A DNA stretch of 64,000 nucleotides from Echinicola rosea (GTDB taxonomy: Bacteria > Bacteroidota > Bacteroidia > Cytophagales > Cyclobacteriaceae): positions 3,314,501 to 3,378,500 of the forward strand of contig NZ_CP040106.1 in NCBI RefSeq assembly GCF_005281475.1, in the 5' to 3' direction. Numbering within the stretch: position 1 is the first letter of the stretch; each line of letters opens with the position of its first letter. The translations under genes and the position numbers were made by a program. Below the pieces are notes generated by a model. That model had not been told where the DNA came from. It saw only the letters and a program-made list of their open reading frames with translations, and made no database searches. Of this stretch, positions 26,555 through 35,491 are shown in pieces.

Positions 26555-26988
26555 TTGCCAATATCTTCGTTCCATAAGGCAGGTTGATCTTCCATGAATT
26601 TTGCCATTAGGTCAATGCACTGCTTGTCATCCATAATGATGACTTCTACCCCATGATCAGAAAGTAGCGATTCTTCACCCTTAAAGCTGGTGTTTTCTCC
26701 AATGATCACTTTAGGTATTCCATACAACAGAATTGCTCCGGTACACATGGGGCAGGGAGATAATGTGGTGTAAAGTATGCTTTTTTGGTAAATGGCGGCG
26801 GCCTGTCTGCCCGCATTTTCCAAGGCATCCATTTCTCCATGAAGGATGGCACTCCCTTTTTGGACTCTTCTGTTGTGGCCACGTCCGATGATCTTATCAT
26901 CGTGTACCAATACAGCACCAATGGGAATTCCTCCTTCCTGTAGCCCTTTCTTGGCCTCTTCGATTGCAGCTTGTAGGTGTTTGTCCAT
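26551..26988 (-). CDS. Cytosine deaminase, yeast Fcy1-like
   Basis: A 145-residue zinc deaminase. The zinc ligands are HGEMDALENAGR (His-x-Glu) and SPCPMCTGAILLYGIPKVII (Cys-x2-Cys). From memory of yeast cytosine deaminase, several stretches match closely: RGHNRRVQKGSA, LYTTLSPCPMCTGAI, IGENTSFKGEE and the WNEDIGK C-terminus, the last being part of the Fcy1 active-site lid. This points to free cytosine rather than tRNA adenosine (TadA) or guanine as substrate. The ATG at 26986-26988 is the start; the 3' end overlaps the hydrolase by 4 bp. Confidence 0.82.
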   Translation of the reverse strand: MDKHLQAAIEEAKKGLQEGGIPIGAVLVHDDKIIGRGHNRRVQKGSAILHGEMDALENAGRQAAAIYQKSILYTTLSPCPMCTGAILLYGIPKVIIGENTSFKGEESLLSDHGVEVIIMDDKQCIDLMAKFMEDQPALWNEDIGK

Positions 26989-27262
26989 AAAGTCGCTATT
27001 ACCTTTCCCGAATATACGTTATTTGATTGATTTGAAGGGCTTTTAACGTTTCCAATTCACCCAAAATCTTGGCAGGAGCCAAAACGTGTGCCCTGTTCAA
27101 AGTACTGATTGAATCTTATATTATTCTCCAAAACGGGAAATTATTATTGGTGTTATTTGGCTTTTATTGTGGTTTATTGGCGTTGGATTGTAATGTAATA
27201 AACATTTATTGCTAGATTTATACGATTATTACCGGTATTACCTTTGTTCCTTTACTGTAAAA

Positions 27263-29038
27263 ATGGAATTTTCGCTTAGTCCCTATTCGCTTTCTTTGCT
27301 CGTATTTGCAGTCGTCGTGCTGTTATTGGCGGTTTTTCTTTTTACTCGCTTGAGTAAGGATGTGAGGTGGTTTGGGGCGATGATGATTGCCGTGTCGATT
27401 TGGGCTGCTAGTGATGGCGTGATGGTGGGGATGGACGATCTGGAAGCGATGTTGTTGGTAGTGGATTTTGAATATATCGGCATCACTTTGGTCCCGGTTT
27501 TTTGGTTGCTTTTTGTGCTGAAGTTTGTAGGGAAGGAAGCTTGGTTAAGCCCGAGGTGGATTGCCTGTCAATTTGTTTTTCCCTTGATCTCTATGATCAT
27601 GGTCTGGACCAATGGTTATCATCATCTCCATTACCAAAAAGCCGAGATTGTGGAAATGAACGGACTGTTTGCCTTGCTTACGGCGAAAGGCCCATGGTAC
27701 ATTATTCATACAAGCTATTTTTATCTCGCCATTGGTTATGGTGTTTACCTATTGATCAGGAGGTATTTTAGCACCAAGGGAGTGTATCAAAAGCAGACCA
27801 TGATCATACTTGCGGGCACCATGGTGCCATGGATAGCCAATATATTGGTGGTGTTTCAAGTAGGGCCATTTAACGGGATAGATCCTACACCCCATGCGTT
27901 TATAGTGACGTGTATGATTGTTTTTATCGGGTTCTTTAAAGTAGGATTGTTTGACATCAAACCTATCGCCAGAAATATTATTGTGGATTCCATGAAGAAC
28001 GGCATGCTGGTAATCGATGGTGCTAGGCGAGTGGTGGATGTAAATCCTTATTTTACAAAATTGATAGAGAAAAATGTAGAAGATATCACGGGTAAGGATG
28101 TGGGTGATTTGGGATTTGATGAGGAATTTTGGAAAAGCCTAGTTGAAAATGACGATGAAGTAGTCGTCGAAAAGATGATTTCGAGGGACGGTGTGGACAG
28201 GTACTTTGAGGTGTCCAGTAAGTTTTTAAAGGAAGGCGAGCGGAAATACCAGGGAAGGTTGATTTTATTTAGGGATATCTCCCAGTTTGTTCAAGATCAA
28301 AAGAGGCTTGAGTTTCAAGCGAAGAAATTGACTGATCTCAATACTACAAAGGATAGGCTCTTGTCCATTATTTCACATGACCTACGTAATCCCATCCATT
28401 CTCTTACCCAGTTTGTAGAGATGGTGGAGTATGGGTGGGTTAAGGAAGATGAGTTCAGGTCCATGTTGCCTAGTTTTGCCAAAAACTTAAAGGATGTTTC
28501 TAGTTTTATGGAGAATTTACTGGAGTGGGCACAGACCCAATTGAAAGGAGAGTCCATTCAGGCCGTTAAAATAAATGTCACCCAAGAGGTGCAAGAAGTT
28601 ATTTCACTTTTTAAAAACCAACTTGATGCCAAAGGCAGCCAGGTCACATTTTGTGCAGAGAAAACGATCTATGCCTTTGCGGACCTAAATATGATCAGGT
28701 TGGTGATTCGAAACCTGATCGGCAATGCCATCAAGTTTTGTGATAAAGAAGATCAGATACTCATTAAGATTGTTGGTCAAGGCGAATTGGTAGAGGTGAT
28801 TGTGGAGGATACGGGAGTGGGAATTGCGGCAGAAAATATGGAGAAGATCTTTTCAAGCAAGCCTTTCACTACCATAGGTACCCAAAATGAAAAGGGAACA
28901 GGGCTCGGACTGATGCTGTGCAAGGATTTCGTGGAGAAAAATGGCGGGGAAATTTGGGTGGAAAGTGAGTTGGGAAATGGAGCAAGTTTTCACTTCACCA
29001 TTCCCCAGATGGTCACCAAAGAAGTCTCCAATTCCTGA
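27263..29038 (+). CDS. 7TM-PAS sensor histidine kinase
   Basis: From the ATG at 27263 (MEFSLSPYSLSLLVF) this is a 591-residue kinase. Seven hydrophobic helices cover about residues 1-225, the histidine-kinase N-terminal 7TM type. A PAS domain follows (about 235-345), then a dimerisation helix with the phospho-acceptor His in ISHDLRNPIHS, then an HATPase domain with NLIGNAIKF (N box), VEDTGVGI (G1) and GTGLGLMLCK (G2). No response regulator is adjacent, so it is an orphan kinase. The 7TM part may sense a small or lipophilic ligand. Confidence 0.88.
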   Translation: MEFSLSPYSLSLLVFAVVVLLLAVFLFTRLSKDVRWFGAMMIAVSIWAASDGVMVGMDDLEAMLLVVDFEYIGITLVPVFWLLFVLKFVGKEAWLSPRWIACQFVFPLISMIMVWTNGYHHLHYQKAEIVEMNGLFALLTAKGPWYIIHTSYFYLAIGYGVYLLIRRYFSTKGVYQKQTMIILAGTMVPWIANILVVFQVGPFNGIDPTPHAFIVTCMIVFIGFFKVGLFDIKPIARNIIVDSMKNGMLVIDGARRVVDVNPYFTKLIEKNVEDITGKDVGDLGFDEEFWKSLVENDDEVVVEKMISRDGVDRYFEVSSKFLKEGERKYQGRLILFRDISQFVQDQKRLEFQAKKLTDLNTTKDRLLSIISHDLRNPIHSLTQFVEMVEYGWVKEDEFRSMLPSFAKNLKDVSSFMENLLEWAQTQLKGESIQAVKINVTQEVQEVISLFKNQLDAKGSQVTFCAEKTIYAFADLNMIRLVIRNLIGNAIKFCDKEDQILIKIVGQGELVEVIVEDTGVGIAAENMEKIFSSKPFTTIGTQNEKGTGLGLMLCKDFVEKNGGEIWVESELGNGASFHFTIPQMVTKEVSNS

Positions 29039-29057
29039 TAGGGAGCCTGGCCATTTG

Positions 29058-30419
29058 TCAAACAAGTGCCTTATCATCCTTGTCCTCTACAAAATATGTC
29101 AACATTGAGGCCACGATCAACAGTAAGCCGGCGGTGAAAATAGCATAAATCGCATGACCTTCGTACCAATGTTTTACGATCAATCCACCCACAAAACCAT
29201 TTAGGATCTGCGGTGCGGTAATGAAGAAATTAAAGATTCCCATATATACCCCCATTTTTCTTGCAGGAATAGCACCTGCCAAAATTGAATAAGGCATTGC
29301 CAAGATACTGGCCCAGGCAATTCCCACACCGATCATCGAGAAGTTTAGCATCCATTTCATACTTGGATCAGTGATCCATAAAAAGGACATCAACCCCAAT
29401 CCGCCTGCAATCAAACAAGCGGCATGGGTCATCTTCCTGCCTATTTTGGCAGCTAAAAAAGGTAAGGCTAGGGCAAATATCGCTGAAACTAAATTGTAAA
29501 AGCCAAAGATGACCCCTACATAATTCCCCGCTTCATTAAATTCCAAGGAACTACGGTCCATGCTGGGGAGCCCCCAAACGTGCTGAGCCAGAGCCGGAGT
29601 CGTAAACACCCACATCGAAAACAGCGCAAACCAAGAAAAAAACTGTACCAAGCCCAGCTGTTTCATCGTTTTTGGCATGCTAATAAAATCCGAGAAAATA
29701 CTCGATAAACCTTTGTGGGAAGCATGTTTGTGGTCTTCGTGAGCATTCCATTTATCCTGTACCTCTGGAGGATACTCCGTGGTGCGAATGACGGTCCATA
29801 AAATAGATACCACCAATACCGTAGCTCCGATAAAAAATGCCCAGAGGACATTTTGGGGGACGATGCCCTCATTTGCCGTCGTGGCCACGCCAAACCATTC
29901 GGTAAGGGTGTAGGGCAGCCAAGAGCCGATCACGGCCCCCAGACCAATGAGCAAGGTCTGGACAGCAAAGCCCAAGGTCCGCTGGTCGGTAGGGAGTTTA
30001 TCAGCCACCAATGCCCGGAAAGGTTCCATGGCAACATTAAACGATGCATCCATGATCATCAGGAATCCAGCACCCACCCATAGAGCAGGCAAAAAAGCTA
30101 CAAACAGTGAGGCATTGGGCAGCAGCACCAGACCGATGGCCGCTAGAATAGAACCGGCCAGAAAGTACGGCCTTCTTCTGCCCAATTTGGTCCATGTGCG
30201 ATCGCTGTAATGGCCAATGATGGGCTGGATGATCATGCCGGTGATAGGTGCCACGAGCCAAAATAGGGACAAGTGCTCTACGTCTGCACCGAAGGTTTGG
30301 AGAATGCGGCTGGCATTGGCATTTTGGAGCGCAAAGCCCATCTGGATGCCCAGAAAGCCAAAGCTCATGTTCCAGATTTGCCAAAAACTTAATTTCTTCT
30401 TTTGTGTATCGGGTTGCAT
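29058..30419 (-). CDS. MFS sugar transporter (maltose/sucrose type)
   Basis: A 453-residue, 12-span major-facilitator protein. The GHYSDRTWTKLGRRRPYFL loop between helices 2 and 3 is the MFS signature in the form seen in sucrose/maltose permeases of the GPH/SLC45 type. It lies 82 bp downstream of a GH31 alpha-glucosidase on the same strand and next to a LacI regulator and Sus-like genes, so maltose or maltodextrin uptake across the inner membrane is the likely job. It converges with the histidine kinase, 19 bp away. Confidence 0.85.
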   Translation of the reverse strand: MQPDTQKKKLSFWQIWNMSFGFLGIQMGFALQNANASRILQTFGADVEHLSLFWLVAPITGMIIQPIIGHYSDRTWTKLGRRRPYFLAGSILAAIGLVLLPNASLFVAFLPALWVGAGFLMIMDASFNVAMEPFRALVADKLPTDQRTLGFAVQTLLIGLGAVIGSWLPYTLTEWFGVATTANEGIVPQNVLWAFFIGATVLVVSILWTVIRTTEYPPEVQDKWNAHEDHKHASHKGLSSIFSDFISMPKTMKQLGLVQFFSWFALFSMWVFTTPALAQHVWGLPSMDRSSLEFNEAGNYVGVIFGFYNLVSAIFALALPFLAAKIGRKMTHAACLIAGGLGLMSFLWITDPSMKWMLNFSMIGVGIAWASILAMPYSILAGAIPARKMGVYMGIFNFFITAPQILNGFVGGLIVKHWYEGHAIYAIFTAGLLLIVASMLTYFVEDKDDKALV

Positions 30420-30501
30420 TTAGCAGTTATGTAAGGGGTTTAGGTTGTAAAGTTTGAAGGGTAGTACCTGTCCTCAATGGGGATTAATTGTTCATCAACT
30501 C

Positions 30502-32928
30502 TTATGTCCCAAAAGTAAGGATTATTTCTTCAGCGTGGTGGGGCAGGGTGACAGTCGGCAATCCTGCTATTTCATGATAGGGGAGACGGTTGTCTGGCAA
30601 TGGATCAAAATCCGATATTTTTCGAAGAAAGGCGATGTTTTCCCTAGTTACCGGCACTTTTTCCCCTGCAGAAGTTACTTCGTTGATTTCAAAACCATGA
30701 AAAATAATGCTGAGCTGCTTATAATGGCTTGCAAAATCCCCCGTGGGCTTTGTTAACCGAAGGGTTTTTCGATCACTGTCCAAAACAATTTTTCTTTTGT
30801 AATAGCCTCCGTTTTTGTAATCCAAACTTCGTCCATCATCCTCATAGTGGAAGTAGCTGGTAGTTCCTTCTCCTTTGTACACATGAAGGCGCAGAATGCC
30901 GTCATGCTTCTCGGCAGTATGGGATACGGGGGACTGCAGTGGCACAATACTTCCTCCTTTGACGAATACGGGCAAATAATTGATCGGCGTGTCCACGTAA
31001 ATTTCTTGGTCACCTTGATAGGATTGATCATTGAAGAAATAATACCAATTTCCTTCCGGAAGATACGCTTTGGTGATTTCTTTATGGGATTCTACTGGAG
31101 CCACCAGCAGGGAATCGCAGAACAAGTATTGATTTTGAAAGCGGCCATCATAGATGTTTTCATCAAATGGATAATCAATGGTCAGGCTTTTGGCCAAGGG
31201 CAAACCATCCTGGCTGCTTTTGTAAAAGGCAGCATACAGCAGGGGCATCATTTGATAGCGAAGTTTGAGGTAGTTTTTGGAAATTTCCTCTACTTCTTCT
31301 CCAAAGGCCCAAGGTTCTGCGTCCTTGCTATTGATCATGGAGTGGGCTCTGTAGAGTGGTGAGAAGGCCGCGATGCTCATCCATCGTGCGAAGAGCGATT
31401 TGCTGGCTTCTCCACAAAATCCGCCCACATCGTATCCTGCGAAACTCACTCCGCTAATTCCGAGGCTGTTGACCAGTCGGATGCCTGCCATCATGTGTTC
31501 CTCACTGGAGACATTGTCCCCTGTCCAGGCAGCAGCAAATCGTTGGATGCCAGAAAAACCAGCCCTGGTAAGGGTGAAAGGCCGCTCCTGTCCATTTTTG
31601 AATGCGCCTTCCTGTGCGGCTCTGGCCATCTGCATCCCATACACATTACGGGCTTTTCGGTGGCTGACTTGCTCTCCTTCGTAATCAAAATTGATCAGGT
31701 TCGGCGTGTGCTGGCCCCAAGATGCCGGTTCATTCATGTCTGTCCAGAATCCATCCACACCGGCATCAGTGTAGAAGGCCATTTTTTCTGTCCACCATTG
31801 CCGGGTTTTGGCGGAGGTGAAATCAGGAAAGGCACACCAACCCGGCCACACTTGGCCTTCATAGGTTTCTCCATCCGGGTATTTGAGGAAGAGGTCATTG
31901 TCCTTTCCTTCTTGGTATGGAAGATAGTCTTTTTCGGCCTTGATGCCCGGATCCATGATGACCACCACACGGAAGCCCTTTGCTTTCAAGGTCTGGATCA
32001 TCGACTTGGGGTCTGGGAATTTTTCCCCATCAAAGGTAAATACTTTGTACTTTTCCATATGGTGGATGTCCAAGTAAATGACATCTGCCGGCATATCCCT
32101 GTCCCTGAAGTTATTGGCCAGGGCGAATACTTCGGATTCGGGATAATAAGAATAGCGGCATTGCTGAAAACCCAATGCCCAAAGCGGGGGCATGCTCATT
32201 TTTCCCGTAAGGGATGTGTAGCCACTGATAATCTCTGCCACGGTGTTTCCTTGGAAGAAATAGTAATCCATATCACCATCTTCTGCAGAGAAATAGGAAA
32301 AGCGGCGGTTGGAAGCACCGAAGTTAAAGGTGGTTTTATGGGTGTTGTCAAAGAAAATCCCATAGGCACGGTCGTTGTGAATACCGATGTAGAATGGGAT
32401 GGACATGTAAAGCGGGTCGTCATTCACGCCATAGGCAAAATAATCCGTGTTCCAGTTGGTAAAGGCTTGCCCAGCACGGTCGATGCCTCCCGTCTTTTCT
32501 CCCAGCCCAATGAATTTTTCGTCGGGCTGGAGTTTTTTATAATTGGTTACTTCCGTGCCCAGCCAAGATACCCCAAATGCTGGATCATCCTGATTGAGGA
32601 GGTTCCCCTGCTGATCATAAAAGCTCAGTGCCCATTCGTTTTTGGCAAGAACGATTTTAAGTTCTGCCGTTTCCAACGTTAATGCCTCAGGAGTCTCGGA
32701 GACGTTTACTGAGCTTCCTTTGGGGGATTGTACCACACTGTAAGGGTTGGGGGAAAACTGCTCGTAACGACTAAGTTGGATACGGACAGTGGTGTCTGTA
32801 AATAGGCTGATTTTAAAGTATGAAGCTTCCGTTCTGCCGATTATTCCATGGGGTATTGGCTCCCAAGACAGTACTTTTCCGGCAGACTGGTTTTGGGCAC
32901 GATTTACTGAGGTGGCTACAGTAGTCAT
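30502..32928 (-). CDS. GH31 alpha-glucosidase
   Basis: An 808-residue glycoside hydrolase family 31 enzyme. The catalytic nucleophile is Asp397 in DGFWTDMNEPASW and the acid/base is Asp471 in WTGDNVSSEEH. An N-terminal beta-sandwich (YFKISLFTDTTVRIQLSRYE) precedes the barrel, and C-terminal beta domains follow. No signal peptide or lipobox is present, so it is probably cytosolic and splits maltose or isomalto-sugars delivered by the adjacent MFS transporter. GH31 also includes alpha-xylosidases, but the Sus-like surroundings favour alpha-glucosidase. Confidence 0.9.
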   Translation of the reverse strand: MTTVATSVNRAQNQSAGKVLSWEPIPHGIIGRTEASYFKISLFTDTTVRIQLSRYEQFSPNPYSVVQSPKGSSVNVSETPEALTLETAELKIVLAKNEWALSFYDQQGNLLNQDDPAFGVSWLGTEVTNYKKLQPDEKFIGLGEKTGGIDRAGQAFTNWNTDYFAYGVNDDPLYMSIPFYIGIHNDRAYGIFFDNTHKTTFNFGASNRRFSYFSAEDGDMDYYFFQGNTVAEIISGYTSLTGKMSMPPLWALGFQQCRYSYYPESEVFALANNFRDRDMPADVIYLDIHHMEKYKVFTFDGEKFPDPKSMIQTLKAKGFRVVVIMDPGIKAEKDYLPYQEGKDNDLFLKYPDGETYEGQVWPGWCAFPDFTSAKTRQWWTEKMAFYTDAGVDGFWTDMNEPASWGQHTPNLINFDYEGEQVSHRKARNVYGMQMARAAQEGAFKNGQERPFTLTRAGFSGIQRFAAAWTGDNVSSEEHMMAGIRLVNSLGISGVSFAGYDVGGFCGEASKSLFARWMSIAAFSPLYRAHSMINSKDAEPWAFGEEVEEISKNYLKLRYQMMPLLYAAFYKSSQDGLPLAKSLTIDYPFDENIYDGRFQNQYLFCDSLLVAPVESHKEITKAYLPEGNWYYFFNDQSYQGDQEIYVDTPINYLPVFVKGGSIVPLQSPVSHTAEKHDGILRLHVYKGEGTTSYFHYEDDGRSLDYKNGGYYKRKIVLDSDRKTLRLTKPTGDFASHYKQLSIIFHGFEINEVTSAGEKVPVTRENIAFLRKISDFDPLPDNRLPYHEIAGLPTVTLPHHAEEIILTFGT

Positions 32929-33228
32929 TTGGGTTACTTTAATAAATTGTAAAATGCAATTGTTCAGCGCTTCCGAGGTAGGATTTGGAAGACGAGTATC
33001 ACCTGATTCATGGGGTTCGCTGGTGACGGCAGCTTGCAGAATAACAGGTAATATGCTGCTAATTTAGAAAGGATTCCGGAAGGAAAAAATTTGGTTTATG
33101 TTGTGCAATGCGATATTTGGGGCGTTTTGGGCCTGAAAACCATCCTTATTGATCTATTCAATCGTGTGCATAAAAAAGTGAAATCAGCCTAAAAAAAACG
33201 GAAGGCACGCAGATGATCCTGATTGCTT

Positions 33229-33530
33229 AGCCCCCTGTTGTTCCGATAGCTATGCTGCGGAACCATTGACATTGAGTTTTTAACTCATTACCACCTATTG
33301 GGAGGTTTTATGAGCAGCTCGGTAGGGAGCATCCCAAAACCCTCACCATAGGCATAAGCGCATCATACCGGTAGGTATAAAAGCTTGGGGACAGTCTCTA
33401 GGTATAGGTCCCTGTTCAGTACCTACGGCACTGTTGGAATGCTTTTCCGCCACCTGTTACCAAGCTTATGCTCCTAACGGAGCATCCTGTTTTCTTTGTC
33501 CGCTCCCTGAGCGTAGCCAAAGGGAGCGGT
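33229..33530. repeat. REP-like palindromic region
   Basis: Two strong palindromes are visible: ATGCTCC-taac-GGAGCAT at 33468-33485, and CCGCTCCCT (33500-33508) pairing with AGGGAGCGG (33521-33529). The flanking sequence has the look of intergenic dispersed repeats of Bacteroidota. Only one copy is in this window. Confidence 0.5.
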
Positions 33531-33612
33531 TGGGGTGATTGAGTATGGTTCTATATGATTTAGTGTGGGTAAGTATTAGGATAGATTGTTAAATTTCAGA
33601 GAAATGACTCGT

Positions 33613-33827
33613 TTTACCTATGTCACTTTTTTGCTACAGGTCAAAAAAGTGACCAAAAAACCCCGCTGTATTGCATCTATTGGGCTAAAATCAAACCCCG
33701 CTCACATGCAGGCAAACTCCTCGTGTTTAGCTTGCAACAACCATTTTTCCCACCATTTCGTCAAACAAGCCTGCCCTTTTTCCGCCCGCTTGTTAAATTT
33801 CTTCACGCCCAATAGCTGCTAGGCAGA
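33613..33827. repeat. Dispersed intergenic repeat, copy A
   Basis: This roughly 215-bp block aligns with 56611-56884. Shared landmarks in order are a 12-bp hairpin (33622-33633 with 33642-33653), ACCAAAAAACCCCGC, CTATTGGGCTAAAAT, CATGCAGGCAAACTCCTC, CATTTCGT, AAACAAGCCTGCC and CCCAATAGCTGC. The hairpin stem differs from the other copy by a compensatory change (GTCAC/GTGAC here, GTTAC/GTAAC there). Confidence 0.85.
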
Positions 33828-34091
33828 TAATGTGCTTGGGGCTATTTTACGAGGTGATGATTAATCATCACGATTTTTGATAAAATAATCTACCCACTGT
33901 CTTCTATATAGAGCCTTAAGCATTCACCTTGCGTCATTCGAACGTAGCAACAGTTGAGTGAAGCAAATCTGTCCTTTGGAGGAGTGATGGCTTCACTATA
34001 CTTTTCTATGTGGCCGCTTACAGAGATTGTTGCTTAAGTTTCCCACAAATAATAATCAGTGATCATCCGCTAGATCCGTGTCATCAGCGTG

Positions 34092-35126
34092 CTATCCTTT
34101 CCTTAAGGAGGATTTTCGAATGACCAAACCTGTTTCGAGCATCTCTGTGCGTGCTGTAAATGCTTCCTCATTTTCGGAGTCGATCATTTCCAGCAGTAAT
34201 TGAGCTGCTTTTTCGCCCATTTTAAAGCCCGGTTGGGAGACTGAGGAGAGGGGAGGGGCTATCATGGACGAAAACTGCCAGTCGCTAAAGCCTACAGCGC
34301 CAAACTCTTCAGGAAGTTTTAACCCAATGGCTTTGGCGGCTTGCATGGCACCGGCTGCAGCGATGTCATTCGAGGCAAACACCGCATCCGGCCGGTCTGA
34401 CGGATGGGATAATAATGCTCGACAAATAGTCTCACTTTCTTCCGGAGTGCCTTTGGGACAGGGGATGATCCAATCTTCGCGAATAGGAATCCCTGCTTCC
34501 TGCAGTGCTTTGAGATATCCTTCTTTTCGGTCGATGCTGATTTTTAGGTTTTCCGGGCCAGCCAAATGAATGATTTTGGTATAGCCTTGTTCGATGAGGT
34601 GTTTGACGGCTTTATAAGCACCAGTGTGATCATCCACGGTGACATTGACCGTGTCTGGCAGGTTTGGAAGGCGGTCAAAAAACACAATGGGGTAATGATA
34701 ATCCATCAGTTTTTTGAAATGGTCAAAATCGGATGTCTCTTTGGAGAAGCTCACCAAAAGCCCGTCGATCTGGTTGCTGATGATCGTGTCCACTGCTGCG
34801 ATCTCTCTGGTTACATTTTCATTGGTCTGTAGGAGGATGACATTATAGCCGTTTGCGTAGGCTACTTCTTCTATTCCACTGATGACGGTGCTAAAAAAGA
34901 AGTGGACCACCTCAGGAATAATCACACCGATGGTGGAGGATTTGCTTTTTCTGAGGCTCAAAGCCACGGCGTTGGGGCGGTAATTGAGTTTTTTCGCTAG
35001 TGCCTTTACCTTTTCCTTTGTTTCATTACTGATGCCCGGGTAGTCTTTCAGGGCACGTGAGACGGTGGAAGAAGAAATGTTCAGGGCTTTTGCTATATCC
35101 TTGATCGTGGCTTGTCCTAGTTTCAT
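34092..35126 (-). CDS. LacI-family transcriptional regulator
   Basis: From the ATG at 35124-35126 (MKLGQATIKDIAKALNIS) this is a 344-residue LacI/PurR-type regulator. Residues about 7-26 form the helix-turn-helix, with SSSTVSRALKDYPGIS as recognition and hinge region, followed by a periplasmic-binding-like sensor domain (STIGVIIPEVVHFFFSTVIS). A longer frame exists upstream but holds no recognisable sequence. It lies between the GH31/MFS genes and the SusC operon it probably controls. A perfect 14-bp palindrome is 37 bp upstream of its start, which suggests autoregulation. Confidence 0.9.
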   Translation of the reverse strand: MKLGQATIKDIAKALNISSSTVSRALKDYPGISNETKEKVKALAKKLNYRPNAVALSLRKSKSSTIGVIIPEVVHFFFSTVISGIEEVAYANGYNVILLQTNENVTREIAAVDTIISNQIDGLLVSFSKETSDFDHFKKLMDYHYPIVFFDRLPNLPDTVNVTVDDHTGAYKAVKHLIEQGYTKIIHLAGPENLKISIDRKEGYLKALQEAGIPIREDWIIPCPKGTPEESETICRALLSHPSDRPDAVFASNDIAAAGAMQAAKAIGLKLPEEFGAVGFSDWQFSSMIAPPLSSVSQPGFKMGEKAAQLLLEMIDSENEEAFTARTEMLETGLVIRKSSLRKG

Positions 35127-35491
35127 GATTAATTTAGACTTTTCTAAGATTCTAATATACTGTTTTACCGGTAAAATAAAATGGTGTTCCCAATCAATCC
35201 AAAGCGAACAATGTACGAAAATGGATGAAATTGAATTTTTGGAAGATAAATTTTTATACCCTATGAAAACGTTTGCGGCGACGTTTGCATAAAAAATACC
35301 TGGTTTTTTTCGATTCAAAAACTTGCCTGTACGGCTTGTATTCCCTAATATTTGATCATGATCTCGAAAATACCACAATAATCCAACACATCGGATTTTT
35401 TGATGAGTTTCAAGATTAGAGAGTACAATAGTATTATTTAAATAATTTATTTACTCTTAAAAATTAACAATTAATCCAAAAACAAACCATT
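35127..35491. other. Divergent lacI/susC regulatory region
   Basis: No gene here. This 365-bp gap must hold the promoters of lacI (minus) and of the susC operon (plus). It contains the perfect palindrome at 35163-35176 and, near 35266-35288, two copies of ACGTTTGC 11 bp apart, the first part of an AAACGTTT palindrome; CG-centred motifs of this kind are typical LacI-family targets. Confidence 0.6.
35163..35176. promoter_or_regulatory. Candidate LacI-family operator
   Basis: TTTTACCGGTAAAA is a perfect 14-bp palindrome with a central CpG, as in LacI-family operators. It lies 37 bp upstream of lacI and 315 bp upstream of susC, in the shared control region. Confidence 0.5.

Larger units (their letters stand above)
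32929..34091. other. 1.16-kb non-coding stretch with several repeats
   Basis: No convincing gene. It should hold the GH31 promoter near 32929-33060. It also contains an REP-like region (33229-33530), a dispersed repeat (33613-33827) and, from 33930 to 34090, sequence that looks like worn repeats (CGTCATTCGAACGTAGCAAC and ATCCGTGTCATCAGCGTGCT). A small frame at 33586-33822 is part of the dispersed repeat and is not counted as a gene. Confidence 0.7.

Noticed and set aside
31495..32682. 395-codon open frame on the plus strand opposite the GH31 gene
   Set aside because: It is antisense to a clear GH31 gene with catalytic motifs, has no recognisable domain, and long antisense frames are common opposite biased codon use.
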